A stretch of 64,000 nucleotides of DNA. Origin: CBDDFQ01 sp965227035. Its GTDB lineage: Bacteria > Pseudomonadota > Gammaproteobacteria > Burkholderiales > Burkholderiaceae_C. The position numbers and the translations under genes are program-made. The DNA lies in contig OZ245724.1 in NCBI GenBank assembly GCA_965227035.1, forward strand, positions 806,001-870,000, in the 5' to 3' direction. Positions 51,194 through 60,447 of this stretch are shown piece after piece. The notes beneath the pieces were generated by a model that had not been told where the DNA came from, did no database searches, and worked only from the letters and a program-made list of their open reading frames with translations. The number at the start of each line of letters is the position of its first letter. Within the stretch, counting starts at the first letter, position 1.

Positions 51194-52099
51194 ATGGACT
51201 GGACTCAACGCCTGAAAGTCAGGCAGCTTCATTTGCTGGTCGATCTGTTCGAAACCGGCAATCTCAGTAAAACTGCTGCCCGCCTCGGCGCTACGCAGCC
51301 CGGCATGTCGAAGTTTCTGGGCGATCTGGAAGACGATCTCCAGGTCAAGTTATTCGAGCGCAATTCCCGAGGTCTGACGCCTACCCCTTTCTGCGTGGCA
51401 CTAGTCGCGCATGCCAAGGTAATTCTTGGAGAGCTGGCGCGAACCCAGTCGACCATTCGCCTGATGAGCGACGGCGCGACAGGCACACTAGTCATCGGCA
51501 TGACGCCCACTGCAGCGACCGGGGTGGTTCCCACGGCGGCCGCTTACTTCCGCCGCAAATTTCCCGATGCGTACGTTGAAATCATCGAAGGCCGACTGGA
51601 CGATCTTCTGCCCCAGTTACGCGAGGGGAAACTCGACGGCATCGTTGCACTGACCGATCAGACACGCTTCGACGGCAGCCTCCGATGCGACATTCTTTTT
51701 CAGGAGCAGATGCGACTCGTCGTGTGCAAGACGCACCCGCTTGCGCGAAAAAGAAAAGTCACCTGGGCCGATGTTCAGGAGTACCCGTGGATATCGCCCG
51801 CACACGGAAGTCCGCTGCGCAAGGAACTCGATCACGAACTCGCCATGGCCAATCAGGCAGCGCCCAAATTTCGGGTGCAGACCGGATCGACAGTGACCAT
51901 CGTGACTTTGCTTCAGGAGAGCGATCTGGTCTCGCCCATGTCGGTGCGAGTGGCGCGTTATTTCCAGGGACTGGGCCTGGTCGTTCCGCTGCCGATACCC
52001 ACCACGCGCGACTGGAGCGTCGGCCTCATACGGCGAAGGAACGTGCCGCTGACGCCACTGATGCGCGCATTCATGGAGGGCCTCAAGCTCACCAATTGA
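51194..52099 (+). CDS. LysR-family transcriptional regulator
   Basis: A 301-residue regulator with an N-terminal winged helix-turn-helix (about 8-68: LVDLFETGNLSKTAARLGATQPGMSKFLGDLEDDLQVKLFERNSRG) and a two-lobed effector domain from about 95. The opening MDWTQRLKVRQLHLL is common to regulators of tricarboxylate/aromatic genes in Burkholderiales. It is divergent from the Bug receptor and TPP-enzyme genes, the likely targets. Confidence 0.9.
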   Translation: MDWTQRLKVRQLHLLVDLFETGNLSKTAARLGATQPGMSKFLGDLEDDLQVKLFERNSRGLTPTPFCVALVAHAKVILGELARTQSTIRLMSDGATGTLVIGMTPTAATGVVPTAAAYFRRKFPDAYVEIIEGRLDDLLPQLREGKLDGIVALTDQTRFDGSLRCDILFQEQMRLVVCKTHPLARKRKVTWADVQEYPWISPAHGSPLRKELDHELAMANQAAPKFRVQTGSTVTIVTLLQESDLVSPMSVRVARYFQGLGLVVPLPIPTTRDWSVGLIRRRNVPLTPLMRAFMEGLKLTN

Positions 52100-52140
52100 G
52101 CTGAAGCGACGATGGGAGCGCGCGTAGGAATTGCGTTGCG

Positions 52141-54291
52141 TCAGCGCAGATTGCTCACCGCCATGTGATTGGTTCGGCGCAAGCGAAATGCGAGATCGAG
52201 CGCGAGGTTGTTCATCACGCGGCGTGCAGCCTGCGGATCCTGATTCGCGAAAGATTCGAAACGTTCGCGCGAGAGCACGCCGAGCAGCAGATCTTCCGTT
52301 GCCACTGCGCTTGCGGCGCGTGCGGACATGTCCAGAAAACTCAGCTCACCAAGAATGGCTCCGCGCCGAATTCGGGCGAGCCGCACGTTACGGTCGCCGC
52401 TGTGCGGCACCAGAATGTCGACGCTACCCTGAAGAATCACCATGAGTTCGCTGTCGCGTTCGCCGGCCGAGAAAACCATTTCTCCGGCACGGAAGAATCG
52501 TTGCTCGAACAAGGATTCGAGCGCCTGCCGGTTCTCGCCGGTCACGCCGTGCAGCAAGGACAGCGCTTCCTGCATCGTGGTGCCTTCCATCGACTGCGAT
52601 CGGGTTGCGCCCTTGATGACTTCGTTCTCCGCCCATTCGAGCGCACGGTCGGCGTCGGGCAGCAGCGTTGCATCGGCACTGGCTGCGCGCAAGGTATCTC
52701 GAACCTGAGCGCCAGCCGCTTCGATGCCCGACACGGCCACTCGCGAACCCGATGCGGTGATCTCGCGAACCGCGCGGGAAAACGCTTGCGCAACCGTGCT
52801 GTCCACGCTCACCACATGCGACCAGTCCACCACGATGTAGTGTCCCGCGCCGCTTTGCTGACGCAGCAGGTTCTGAAGCGCGGCAGACGCGCCGAAGAAC
52901 AGCGCGCCTTCAAGTGCGATGAATCGAACTCGATGCGAGTTCTCGGTGAGCACGGCCATGTCTGCAGCGGAGCGCGCGCAGTTAGAGCGAACGATCGCAC
53001 CCGTCTCGACGATTCGTGTGAGGCGTCGGCCATTGCGCCACGCATAAAGAATCAGACCGGCGAACACACCCATGAAAACGCCGGTGACCATGTTGAAAAG
53101 CAGAGCGGTCACGGTGACCAGTGTCACGGTCGCGAGATCTTCTTTTTGGGTCATGGCAAGGGGTTGCTTGCGCAACCAGGCACCGCCGATCCGCAGCGAG
53201 GGACGATCGACCGAGGTCCATGCGTCGTAGAGAAGCAGACCACTGATGGCCGCGAGCGGAACGAATGTCAGTACACCGCTGCCCAGCACGGCGAGCGTGA
53301 GCAGCGAGATAAGAATCATCGCGTGCCAGCCGAGCTTGCCGGCGTTCACTGCAGCGCGGGTCGGCCCGGCTACCGGAGTCAGCATGAACGATCCGAACAA
53401 CATCGAAACCACCCGTGCTGCCGAGATCGGGATGTAGTCTTTTTCGCGAGGCTCCGCGTCGTCGATCTGCGAAATCGCCTCTTCGTTCACGGCTGTGTTC
53501 AGGAACACCACGATGGCCAGCGTTGCGCTCGCCAGAAACACGTCCTGAAGTATTCCGATGGTGTCGACGCCAGTGGCCCAGACGTCGCGCCAGTCCACGA
53601 GAAAAATCGGAAGTTCGAGTGAAATGGTTCCCTGCACCACACGGGCTAGCGTATGAATGCCGCCGAAAGAAAGCGCAAGTGCCACGCCCGATCCGATGAC
53701 GAGGGCAATGACTCCGGGAGGAAGCCCCTTGAGCAATCGTTGCGCGGCAATTGCGATCACCAGAACACCGATGGCGATCGCGATGAACCATATTCCGTCC
53801 ACAGGCGTGGTGCGCCACATCAGCGCAGTCTGCGACACCACCAGCGTCAGCGCCACGGCGGTGTTGAAGCCAGCGAACACCGGCATCGGAATCATGCGGG
53901 CGAATCGACGCAGTTTGAGGATGTGTGCGAGCGGGAACAGCAGCGCAGCGCCGATGGCGACCGCCATCACGAACATGAGGCGATGCACGGGCGTATCGAC
54001 CAGTCCGAACCCAGGCATCTTCTGGATGAAGTGATCCAGAAAACCTAGCATCATGGTTGTTTCCATGACACGCACTGCGTACACCATGGGTCGACCACTA
54101 CGTGCGCCGACGGCGTGCATGATGATCATGCCCATGAGGGCGGCCAGCAAGCCGGGCCCCATCAACCCGATACCGATCTTGGCGTAGAGAAGCGCGATCG
54201 ACCCCACTGTGAGCGGCACTCCGAAACCGGCGCCTTCGAGCCCGACTGGTAGGGCTTTTTTCCAGTCGGACCACGCTGAACTACTTGTCAT
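52141..54291 (-). CDS. SulP-family anion transporter with STAS and cyclic-nucleotide-binding domains
   Basis: A 716-residue membrane protein. Residues about 1-410 carry ten to twelve hydrophobic segments of the SulP type. A STAS domain follows (about 440-550: VRFIALEGALFFGASAALQNLL and YIVVDWSHVVSVDSTVAQAF). The C-terminal 130 residues form a cNMP-binding domain (FRAGEMVFSAGERDSELMVILQGSVDIL, and the phosphate cassette GELSFLDMSARAASAV). Start at 54291 (MTSSSAWSDWKKALP) is chosen; an ATG at 54354 would add 21 residues without support. Substrate unknown; activity may be gated by a nucleotide. Confidence 0.88.
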   Translation of the reverse strand: MTSSSAWSDWKKALPVGLEGAGFGVPLTVGSIALLYAKIGIGLMGPGLLAALMGMIIMHAVGARSGRPMVYAVRVMETTMMLGFLDHFIQKMPGFGLVDTPVHRLMFVMAVAIGAALLFPLAHILKLRRFARMIPMPVFAGFNTAVALTLVVSQTALMWRTTPVDGIWFIAIAIGVLVIAIAAQRLLKGLPPGVIALVIGSGVALALSFGGIHTLARVVQGTISLELPIFLVDWRDVWATGVDTIGILQDVFLASATLAIVVFLNTAVNEEAISQIDDAEPREKDYIPISAARVVSMLFGSFMLTPVAGPTRAAVNAGKLGWHAMILISLLTLAVLGSGVLTFVPLAAISGLLLYDAWTSVDRPSLRIGGAWLRKQPLAMTQKEDLATVTLVTVTALLFNMVTGVFMGVFAGLILYAWRNGRRLTRIVETGAIVRSNCARSAADMAVLTENSHRVRFIALEGALFFGASAALQNLLRQQSGAGHYIVVDWSHVVSVDSTVAQAFSRAVREITASGSRVAVSGIEAAGAQVRDTLRAASADATLLPDADRALEWAENEVIKGATRSQSMEGTTMQEALSLLHGVTGENRQALESLFEQRFFRAGEMVFSAGERDSELMVILQGSVDILVPHSGDRNVRLARIRRGAILGELSFLDMSARAASAVATEDLLLGVLSRERFESFANQDPQAARRVMNNLALDLAFRLRRTNHMAVSNLR

Positions 54292-54411
54292 GGCATGGAT
54301 TGTGGCCGACGAAGGCGTAAGTTGGGTGAAACCCGAGGTGTGGCAAGCCGACATATTCGCAACCGGTATCTTCAGCTAGCATCGCGCCAATCAACAACAA
54401 CGAGCGGCCCA

Positions 54412-56064
54412 ATGCTTTCATCCCTGAACGCGATCTATCCGGTCAGATACAGCGTATTCGCCCTGTGCGCTCTCGCTTTTCTGCTTTCACTGTTCAGCGT
54501 GATCGTTTTCGGAGTGGGATGGTTGCCGCTGATCGTGTTCGGCGCCTTGGTGGCGCTGGGGATCTACGACGTTCGCCAGAAGCGACATTCCCTGCTCCGG
54601 AATTACCCGATCATTGGCCATATCCGGTTCCTGCTGGAGATGATCCGTCCGGAGCTTCGCCAATATTTTCTGGAGAGCGATACCGAAGCCGCGCCGTTCT
54701 CGCGCGCTCAGCGCTCGCTGGTCTATCAGCGTGCCAAGGGCGAGCCCGACAACCGTCCGTTCGGCACCCAGCTGAACGTGTCCATCGAGGGCTATGAATG
54801 GATCAACCATTCGATGCAACCCACCAAGCTCGCCAACCACGACTTCCGAATCGTGATCGGCCCCGACCGCGCACAGCCTTACAACGCGAGCGTGTTCAAC
54901 ATCTCGGCGATGAGCTTCGGATCGTTATCGTCGAACGCAATCATGGCGCTGAACTCCGGTGCCAAGAAGGGCGGCTTTGCGCACGACACCGGCGAAGGAT
55001 CGATCTCGTCTTACCACCGTGTGCACGGCGGCGATCTGATATGGGAAATCGGATCGGGCTATTTCGGTTGCCGCAACGAAGACGGCACTTTCAACGAAGA
55101 CCGGTTCAAGGCCAACGCGCTGGATCCGCAAGTGAAGATGATCGAGCTCAAGATGAGCCAGGGCGCGAAGCCGGGGCACGGCGGCGTGCTGCCCGGCCCC
55201 AAGGTAACGGTCGAAATCGCCATGGCTCGCGGCGTGCCGGTGGGTGTCGATTGCATTTCCCCTTCGTCGCACGGCGCGTTCACGACGCCGGTCGAGATGA
55301 TGCATTTCATCGAAAAGCTTCGCACGCTATCCGGCGGCAAGCCGACTGGATTCAAGTTCTGCATCGGCCATCCCTGGGAATGGTTCGCCATCGTCAAGGC
55401 CATGCTGGAAACCGGAATCACGCCCGATTTCATCGTGATCGACGGCGCAGAAGGCGGCACCGGTGCGGCTCCGGTCGAGTTCAGCGATCACGTGGGTGCG
55501 CCGTTGCAGGAAGGCTTGGTACTCGTGCACAACACGCTCATCGGCGTGAATCTGCGCCACAAGATCAAGCTGGGATGCGCGGGCAAAGTGGTGACCGCGT
55601 TCGACTTCGTCCGAATGATGGCGCTGGGTGCCGACTGGTGTAACTCGGCGCGGGGTTTCATGATGTCGCTGGGCTGCATTCAGGCGCAGACCTGTCATAC
55701 CGGGCATTGCCCCACGGGTGTGACGACGCAAGATGCCGTGCGGCAAGCAGCGCTGGTGGTGCCGGACAAAGCCGAGCGGGTGCTCAATTTCCATCGAAGC
55801 ACCATGCATGCCGTGCAGGAGCTGGTTCAGGCTGCCGGCCTCAATCATCCGCAGGAAATTACCGCGCACCACATCGTGCGGCGTATCGACGACACCGAGG
55901 TGCGCTTGTTGTCGAATCTGGTGATGAACGTGCCAGCGGGCGCGCTGCTGGGGTCGCTGGACGGTCGTGAGAAGGTATTCACTACCTACTGGCCAATCGC
56001 AGACGCCCACAGCTTCCGGCCGATGAAACAGGAAACCGCTAACGGGCTTCCTGTTCACGCATAG
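54412..56064 (+). CDS. FMN-binding glutamate synthase-like protein
   Basis: A 550-residue protein. Two membrane helices at the N-terminus (about 13-50) anchor it, and the rest is the FMN/iron-sulfur central domain of glutamate synthase: NISAMSFGSLSSNAIMALNSGAKKGGFAHDTGEG, ELKMSQGAKPGHGGVLPGPKV, VIDGAEGGTGAAP and a cysteine cluster QAQTCHTGHCPTGV for a 3Fe-4S centre. It lacks the glutaminase domain and no gltD is adjacent, so it is not a normal glutamate synthase; the true substrate is unknown. Start at 54412 is the first ATG of the domain. Confidence 0.85.
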   Translation: MLSSLNAIYPVRYSVFALCALAFLLSLFSVIVFGVGWLPLIVFGALVALGIYDVRQKRHSLLRNYPIIGHIRFLLEMIRPELRQYFLESDTEAAPFSRAQRSLVYQRAKGEPDNRPFGTQLNVSIEGYEWINHSMQPTKLANHDFRIVIGPDRAQPYNASVFNISAMSFGSLSSNAIMALNSGAKKGGFAHDTGEGSISSYHRVHGGDLIWEIGSGYFGCRNEDGTFNEDRFKANALDPQVKMIELKMSQGAKPGHGGVLPGPKVTVEIAMARGVPVGVDCISPSSHGAFTTPVEMMHFIEKLRTLSGGKPTGFKFCIGHPWEWFAIVKAMLETGITPDFIVIDGAEGGTGAAPVEFSDHVGAPLQEGLVLVHNTLIGVNLRHKIKLGCAGKVVTAFDFVRMMALGADWCNSARGFMMSLGCIQAQTCHTGHCPTGVTTQDAVRQAALVVPDKAERVLNFHRSTMHAVQELVQAAGLNHPQEITAHHIVRRIDDTEVRLLSNLVMNVPAGALLGSLDGREKVFTTYWPIADAHSFRPMKQETANGLPVHA

Positions 56065-56067
56065 CTT

Positions 56068-57540
56068 TTACTTCTGCACGTCGCCGATGCAGAGGTACTT
56101 CAGCTCGACGTATTCCTCCATGCCGTGGCTGGAGCCTTCGCGCCCCAGACCCGATTGCTTCACGCCCCCGAACGGTACGTGCTCAGTCGCAATCACGCCG
56201 GCGTTGATGCCGACCATGCCGTACTCCAGCGCCTCGGCCACACGGTAGATGCGCCCGATGTCGCGAGCGTAGAAGTAGCTGGCCAGTCCGAACTCGGTGT
56301 TGTTAGCCGCGTCGATGCCGTCCTGCTCGGTCTTGAACCGGAACACCGGAGCGAAAGGCCCGAAGGTCTCTTCCTTGGCGCAAAGCATGTCGGCTGTCGC
56401 CTCCGAAACCACGGTCGGCTCGAAGAACTGGCCCTTCATCTTGTGACCGCCCGCCAGCACCTTGCCGCCCTTGGCAATGGCGTCGTCCAGATGGCGCTGC
56501 ACTTTCTCGACTGCGGAGTCCTCGATCAGCGGGCCTTGCACCACGCCTTCTTCGAATCCATTGCCCACCTTCATCGTCTTGACCTTGGCCGCGAACTTCT
56601 CGACGAACTGGTCGTACACGCCGTCCTGAACGTAGATGCGGTTGGCGCACACGCAGGTCTGGCCGGCGTTGCGGTACTTGCTGGCAATCGCGCCTTCGAC
56701 AGCGCTGTCGATATCGGCGTCGTCGAACACCAGAAAAGGCGCGTTACCGCCGAGTTCCAGCGCGAGCTTCTTGACCGTCGGCGCGCATTGCGCCATCAGG
56801 ATGCGGCCCACTTCGGTAGATCCGGTAAAGCTCAGGTGGCGAACCACGTCGCTCTCACAGAGTTCCTTGCCGACTTCCGAAGAGGCATCGGAGGTAATGA
56901 CGTTGATGACGCCTGCGGGGATGCCAGCGCGAATTGCCAGTTCCACGGCAGCCAGTGCGGTAAGCGGCGTCAACTCGGCGGGTTTGATGATGACGGGGCA
57001 TCCGGCGGAAAGTGCGGGCGCAATCTTGCGGGTAATCATGGCCAGCGGGAAATTCCAGGGCGTGATGGCGGCGCAAACCCCGATAGGCTGGCGAATCACC
57101 ATCAGACGGCGGTTGTTGTCGAACTGGGGAAGGGTCTCGCCGTTCATGCGCTTGGCTTCTTCGGCATACCACTCGACAAAGCTGGCCGCGTAGGTGACTT
57201 CACCTTTGGCCTCTGCGAACGGTTTGCCCTGCTCGGCAGTCATCAGGCGACCCAGATCTTCAGTGTTGGCGATCAGCAGGTCGAACCACTTGCGCATGAT
57301 GATGCTGCGCTCCTTGGCGGTCTTGTTGCGCCACGCGGGCCAGGCCTTATTGGCTGCTGCGATTGCCTGCGCGGTTTCTTTGCGTCCCAGATTGGCGACA
57401 TCGGCCAGCTTGGTACCGGTCGCGGGATCGTTGACATCGAAGCGGGAGCTCCCCTTGACCCATTCGCCGTCGATCAGTGCGTCGGTCTTGAGCAGGGTGG
57501 GGTCGAGCAGCTGTGCAAGGGGGGAGGTTTTCATGTCCAC
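56068..57540 (-). CDS. gabD: NAD(P)-dependent succinate-semialdehyde dehydrogenase-type enzyme
   Basis: A 490-residue aldehyde dehydrogenase. Typical parts: ITPWNFPLAMITRKIAPALSAGCPVIIKPAE, FTGSTEVGR (cofactor), the catalytic Glu in LALELGGNAPFLVF and the catalytic Cys in NAGQTCVCANR. Sequence and length fit GabD, which oxidises succinate semialdehyde to succinate. The GTG at 57540 is preferred because AGGAG lies seven bases upstream; an ATG two codons later is possible. It is convergent with the glutamate-synthase-like gene, whose stop is three bases away, and divergent from alaS. Confidence 0.88.
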   Translation of the reverse strand: MDMKTSPLAQLLDPTLLKTDALIDGEWVKGSSRFDVNDPATGTKLADVANLGRKETAQAIAAANKAWPAWRNKTAKERSIIMRKWFDLLIANTEDLGRLMTAEQGKPFAEAKGEVTYAASFVEWYAEEAKRMNGETLPQFDNNRRLMVIRQPIGVCAAITPWNFPLAMITRKIAPALSAGCPVIIKPAELTPLTALAAVELAIRAGIPAGVINVITSDASSEVGKELCESDVVRHLSFTGSTEVGRILMAQCAPTVKKLALELGGNAPFLVFDDADIDSAVEGAIASKYRNAGQTCVCANRIYVQDGVYDQFVEKFAAKVKTMKVGNGFEEGVVQGPLIEDSAVEKVQRHLDDAIAKGGKVLAGGHKMKGQFFEPTVVSEATADMLCAKEETFGPFAPVFRFKTEQDGIDAANNTEFGLASYFYARDIGRIYRVAEALEYGMVGINAGVIATEHVPFGGVKQSGLGREGSSHGMEEYVELKYLCIGDVQK

Positions 57541-57600
57541 GGAGAGTCTCCTGATGTTTGTCGGTAGATATCGAAACGTTAAGCCGGTGCCAATTGAGCT

Positions 57601-57634
57601 TTGGGATCGCCACTGGCCATCCCAAAACTATAAT
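57601..57634 (+). promoter_or_regulatory. Inverted repeat and -10 element upstream of alaS
   Basis: TTGGGAT (57601-57607) and ATCCCAA (57619-57625) form a perfect 7-base dyad, followed by TATAAT (57629-57634), a perfect -10 hexamer. No good -35 stands at the right distance. It lies in the 239-base gap between gabD and alaS and is about 145 bases before the alaS start. Confidence 0.45.
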
Positions 57635-57779
57635 CAAGGGTTCACATCGCCACAGTGGCGGGGCTTTATCTCCCCTGATTCGACACCAGATACGTTAATC
57701 GAGTCATTCTCGAGGTTTACGAAATCCGCCTGCCAGATTGTTCCGAGACGTTAAAAGTCAGCCAAAGTCAAAACACCAG

Positions 57780-60407
57780 ATGAGCCAACCCACTTTCTCC
57801 GTCGCCGACATCCGCAAAACCTTTCTGGATTTCTTTGCGTCCAAAGGGCACACGATCGTGGCGTCCAGCTCGCTCGTTCCGCTGAACGACCCGACGCTCA
57901 TGTTCACCAACTCCGGCATGGTCCAGTTCAAGGACGTGTTCCTGGGTGAAGACAAGCGTCCCTACAAACGCGCCACGTCGGTTCAGGCCTGCCTTCGCGC
58001 TGGCGGCAAGCACAACGATCTGGAAAACGTCGGTTACACCGCTCGGCATCACACCTTCTTCGAAATGCTCGGCAACTGGAGCTTCGGCGATTACTTCAAG
58101 CGCGAATCGCTGAAGTGGGCGTGGGAGTTGTTGACCGAGGTCTACAAGCTGCCGGCAGACAAGCTCTGGGCGACTGTGTACATCGAAGACGACGAGGCGT
58201 ACGAAATCTGGACCAAGGAAATCGGTGTGCCGCCGGAGCGCGTGGTCCGAATCGGCGACAACAAGGGTGCGCGTTACGCCTCCGACAACTTCTGGATGAT
58301 GGCCGACACCGGACCGTGCGGTCCGTGCAGCGAAATTTTTTACGACCACGGACCAGAAATCGCCGGAGGCCCTCCGGGATCCCCGGATCAGGACGGCGAC
58401 CGATACATCGAAATCTGGAACAACGTGTTCATGCAGTTCGACATGCAGCCGGACGGCAGCGTGAAGAAACTGCCCGCGCCCTGCGTCGATACCGGGATGG
58501 GGCTGGAGCGCCTCGCCGCCATCCTGCAACATGTTCACAGCAACTATCAGATCGACCTGTTCGACGCGCTCATCAAGGCGGCCTCGCGTGAAACCGGCTG
58601 CGGCGACCTCGACAACAAATCTTTGCGCGTGATTGCCGATCACATCCGCGCTACATCGTTCCTGGTGAGCGACGGCGTGATTCCTTCCAACGAAGGTCGC
58701 GGCTATGTGCAGCGACGGATCATTCGTCGCGCAATTCGCCACGGCTACAAGCTCGGTCAGAAAAAGCCGTTCTTCCACAAGCTGGTGCCCGATCTGGTCG
58801 CACTCATGGGTGATGCGTATCCCAAGCTCCGCGCCGACGAAAAACGAATCGTCGAAGTGCTCAAGACCGAAGAAGAACGCTTCTTCGAGACGCTCGCGAA
58901 CGGAATGGAAATTCTCGATGCCGCGCTGTCGGGCGGTGTGACCGTCCTGCCTGGCGAAGTGGCATTCAAGTTGCACGACACCTACGGCTTCCCGCTCGAT
59001 TTGTCGGCCGACGTCTGCCGCGAGCGCGGCATGTCGGTCGATGAAAAAGGCTTCGACGAAGCGATGAATCGCCAGCGCGCGCAAGGCCGCGCCGCAGGCA
59101 AGTTCAAGATGGACCGCGCAGTCGAATACACCGGCGCAGGCAACACCTTCACCGGCTACGAAAAAATCGAAGAGACCGCAAAGATCGCGGCCTTGTATGT
59201 CGATGGCGCAGCGGTGCAGGAAGTCGCGGCCGGACAGAACGCGATAGTCGTTCTGGATACGACGCCTTTCTACGCAGAAAGCGGCGGCCAGGTGGGTGAT
59301 GCGGGTGTGATCGAAACATCGAGTGGCGCATCGTTCAAGGTCGAGGACACGCAAAAGATCAAAGCCGATGTGTTCGGTCATCACGGCGCAATGACTGCTG
59401 GATCGATGAAGGTCGGCGATGCGGTCACAGCGAAGGTCGATTCCGCAGTTCGCGCCGCGACCATGCGCAATCACAGCGTGACCCACCTGATGCATAAGGC
59501 TTTGCGCGAAGTGTTGGGAGATCACGTCCAACAAAAGGGATCGCTGGTCAACGCCGACCGCACCCGCTTCGACTTCACGAACAACTCGCCAGTCACCGAC
59601 GCGCAGATTCGCGAAATCGAAGCCAAGGTGAACGCAGAAATTCTGGCGAACATCGCGACTCAGGCTCGCACGATGGATATCGAATCGGCGCAGAAAACAG
59701 GCGCGGTCATGCTGTTCGGCGAGAAGTACGGCGAGTCGGTTCGTGTGCTCGATATCGGATCGAGCCGTGAGCTTTGCGGCGGTACGCACGTGACACGCAC
59801 CGGCGATATCGGGCTGTTCAAGATTGTTGCCGAGAGCGGCGTTGCAGCGGGAGTGCGTCGTATCGAAGCAGTCACCGGTGCCAATGCGCTGGCTTATCTG
59901 CAGCAACTGGAATCGACCGTGAATCGCTCGGCGTCTGCCTTGCGTGCCGCGCCTTCGGAACTCGAAGGCCGCGTGTCTCAAGTGCTCGATCAGGTGCGTC
60001 AGCTCGAGAAAGAAATTTCTTCGCTCAAGGGCAAGCTCGCATCGTCGCAAGGCGACGAACTAATGCTCAAGGCTGTCGATGTGAAGGGCATGAAAGTTCT
60101 GGCGGCGCGCCTCGAAGGCGCAGACGCCAAAACCCTGCGCGACACAATGGACAAGCTGAAAGACAAGCTCAAGACTGCGGCCATCGTGCTGGCGGCTGTC
60201 GACGGCAACAAGGTTCAGATCGCTGCTGGCGTGACTGCCGATAGCGTCGGTCGGGTCAAGGCTGGCGAGCTGGTGAACTTCGTCGCGAGCCAGGTGGGCG
60301 GCAAGGGCGGCGGCAAGGCAGACATGGCCATGGCTGGCGGCACCGATGCGACGCATCTGAATGCGGCGCTGGCATCGGTCGAATCCTGGGTGAGTGAGCG
60401 GGCCTAA
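57780..60407 (+). CDS. alaS: Alanyl-tRNA synthetase
   Basis: Charges tRNA-Ala; 875 residues, full length. The class II core begins SVADIRKTFLDFFASKGHTIVASSSLVPLNDPTLMFTNSGM, with RHHTFFEMLGNWSFGDYFK and the motif 3 region GMGLERLAAILQ. The editing domain has HSVTHLMHKAL and the CGGTHVTRTGDIG metal site. The C-terminal DHHA1 domain with GGKGGGKADMAMAGG ends the protein. The start at 57780 (MSQPTFSVADIRKTF) is the conserved one; an upstream in-frame start adds 14 unrelated residues. Confidence 0.97.
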   Translation: MSQPTFSVADIRKTFLDFFASKGHTIVASSSLVPLNDPTLMFTNSGMVQFKDVFLGEDKRPYKRATSVQACLRAGGKHNDLENVGYTARHHTFFEMLGNWSFGDYFKRESLKWAWELLTEVYKLPADKLWATVYIEDDEAYEIWTKEIGVPPERVVRIGDNKGARYASDNFWMMADTGPCGPCSEIFYDHGPEIAGGPPGSPDQDGDRYIEIWNNVFMQFDMQPDGSVKKLPAPCVDTGMGLERLAAILQHVHSNYQIDLFDALIKAASRETGCGDLDNKSLRVIADHIRATSFLVSDGVIPSNEGRGYVQRRIIRRAIRHGYKLGQKKPFFHKLVPDLVALMGDAYPKLRADEKRIVEVLKTEEERFFETLANGMEILDAALSGGVTVLPGEVAFKLHDTYGFPLDLSADVCRERGMSVDEKGFDEAMNRQRAQGRAAGKFKMDRAVEYTGAGNTFTGYEKIEETAKIAALYVDGAAVQEVAAGQNAIVVLDTTPFYAESGGQVGDAGVIETSSGASFKVEDTQKIKADVFGHHGAMTAGSMKVGDAVTAKVDSAVRAATMRNHSVTHLMHKALREVLGDHVQQKGSLVNADRTRFDFTNNSPVTDAQIREIEAKVNAEILANIATQARTMDIESAQKTGAVMLFGEKYGESVRVLDIGSSRELCGGTHVTRTGDIGLFKIVAESGVAAGVRRIEAVTGANALAYLQQLESTVNRSASALRAAPSELEGRVSQVLDQVRQLEKEISSLKGKLASSQGDELMLKAVDVKGMKVLAARLEGADAKTLRDTMDKLKDKLKTAAIVLAAVDGNKVQIAAGVTADSVGRVKAGELVNFVASQVGGKGGGKADMAMAGGTDATHLNAALASVESWVSERA

Positions 60408-60422
60408 GGCTTAGACCGCGAA

Positions 60423-60447
60423 GTGTTCAAGCCTTGCGCTTGAACAC
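60423..60447. terminator. Hairpin between convergent alaS and trmB
   Basis: GTGTTCAAG (60423-60431) pairs perfectly with CTTGAACAC (60439-60447) around a 7-base loop. It begins 16 bases after the alaS stop and lies over the 3' end of trmB. It may end alaS transcription; there is no T-run. Confidence 0.4.

Noticed and set aside
57768..60050. A 760-codon minus-strand open frame opposite alaS
   Set aside because: alaS is certain on the plus strand; the antisense product is low-complexity shadow sequence.
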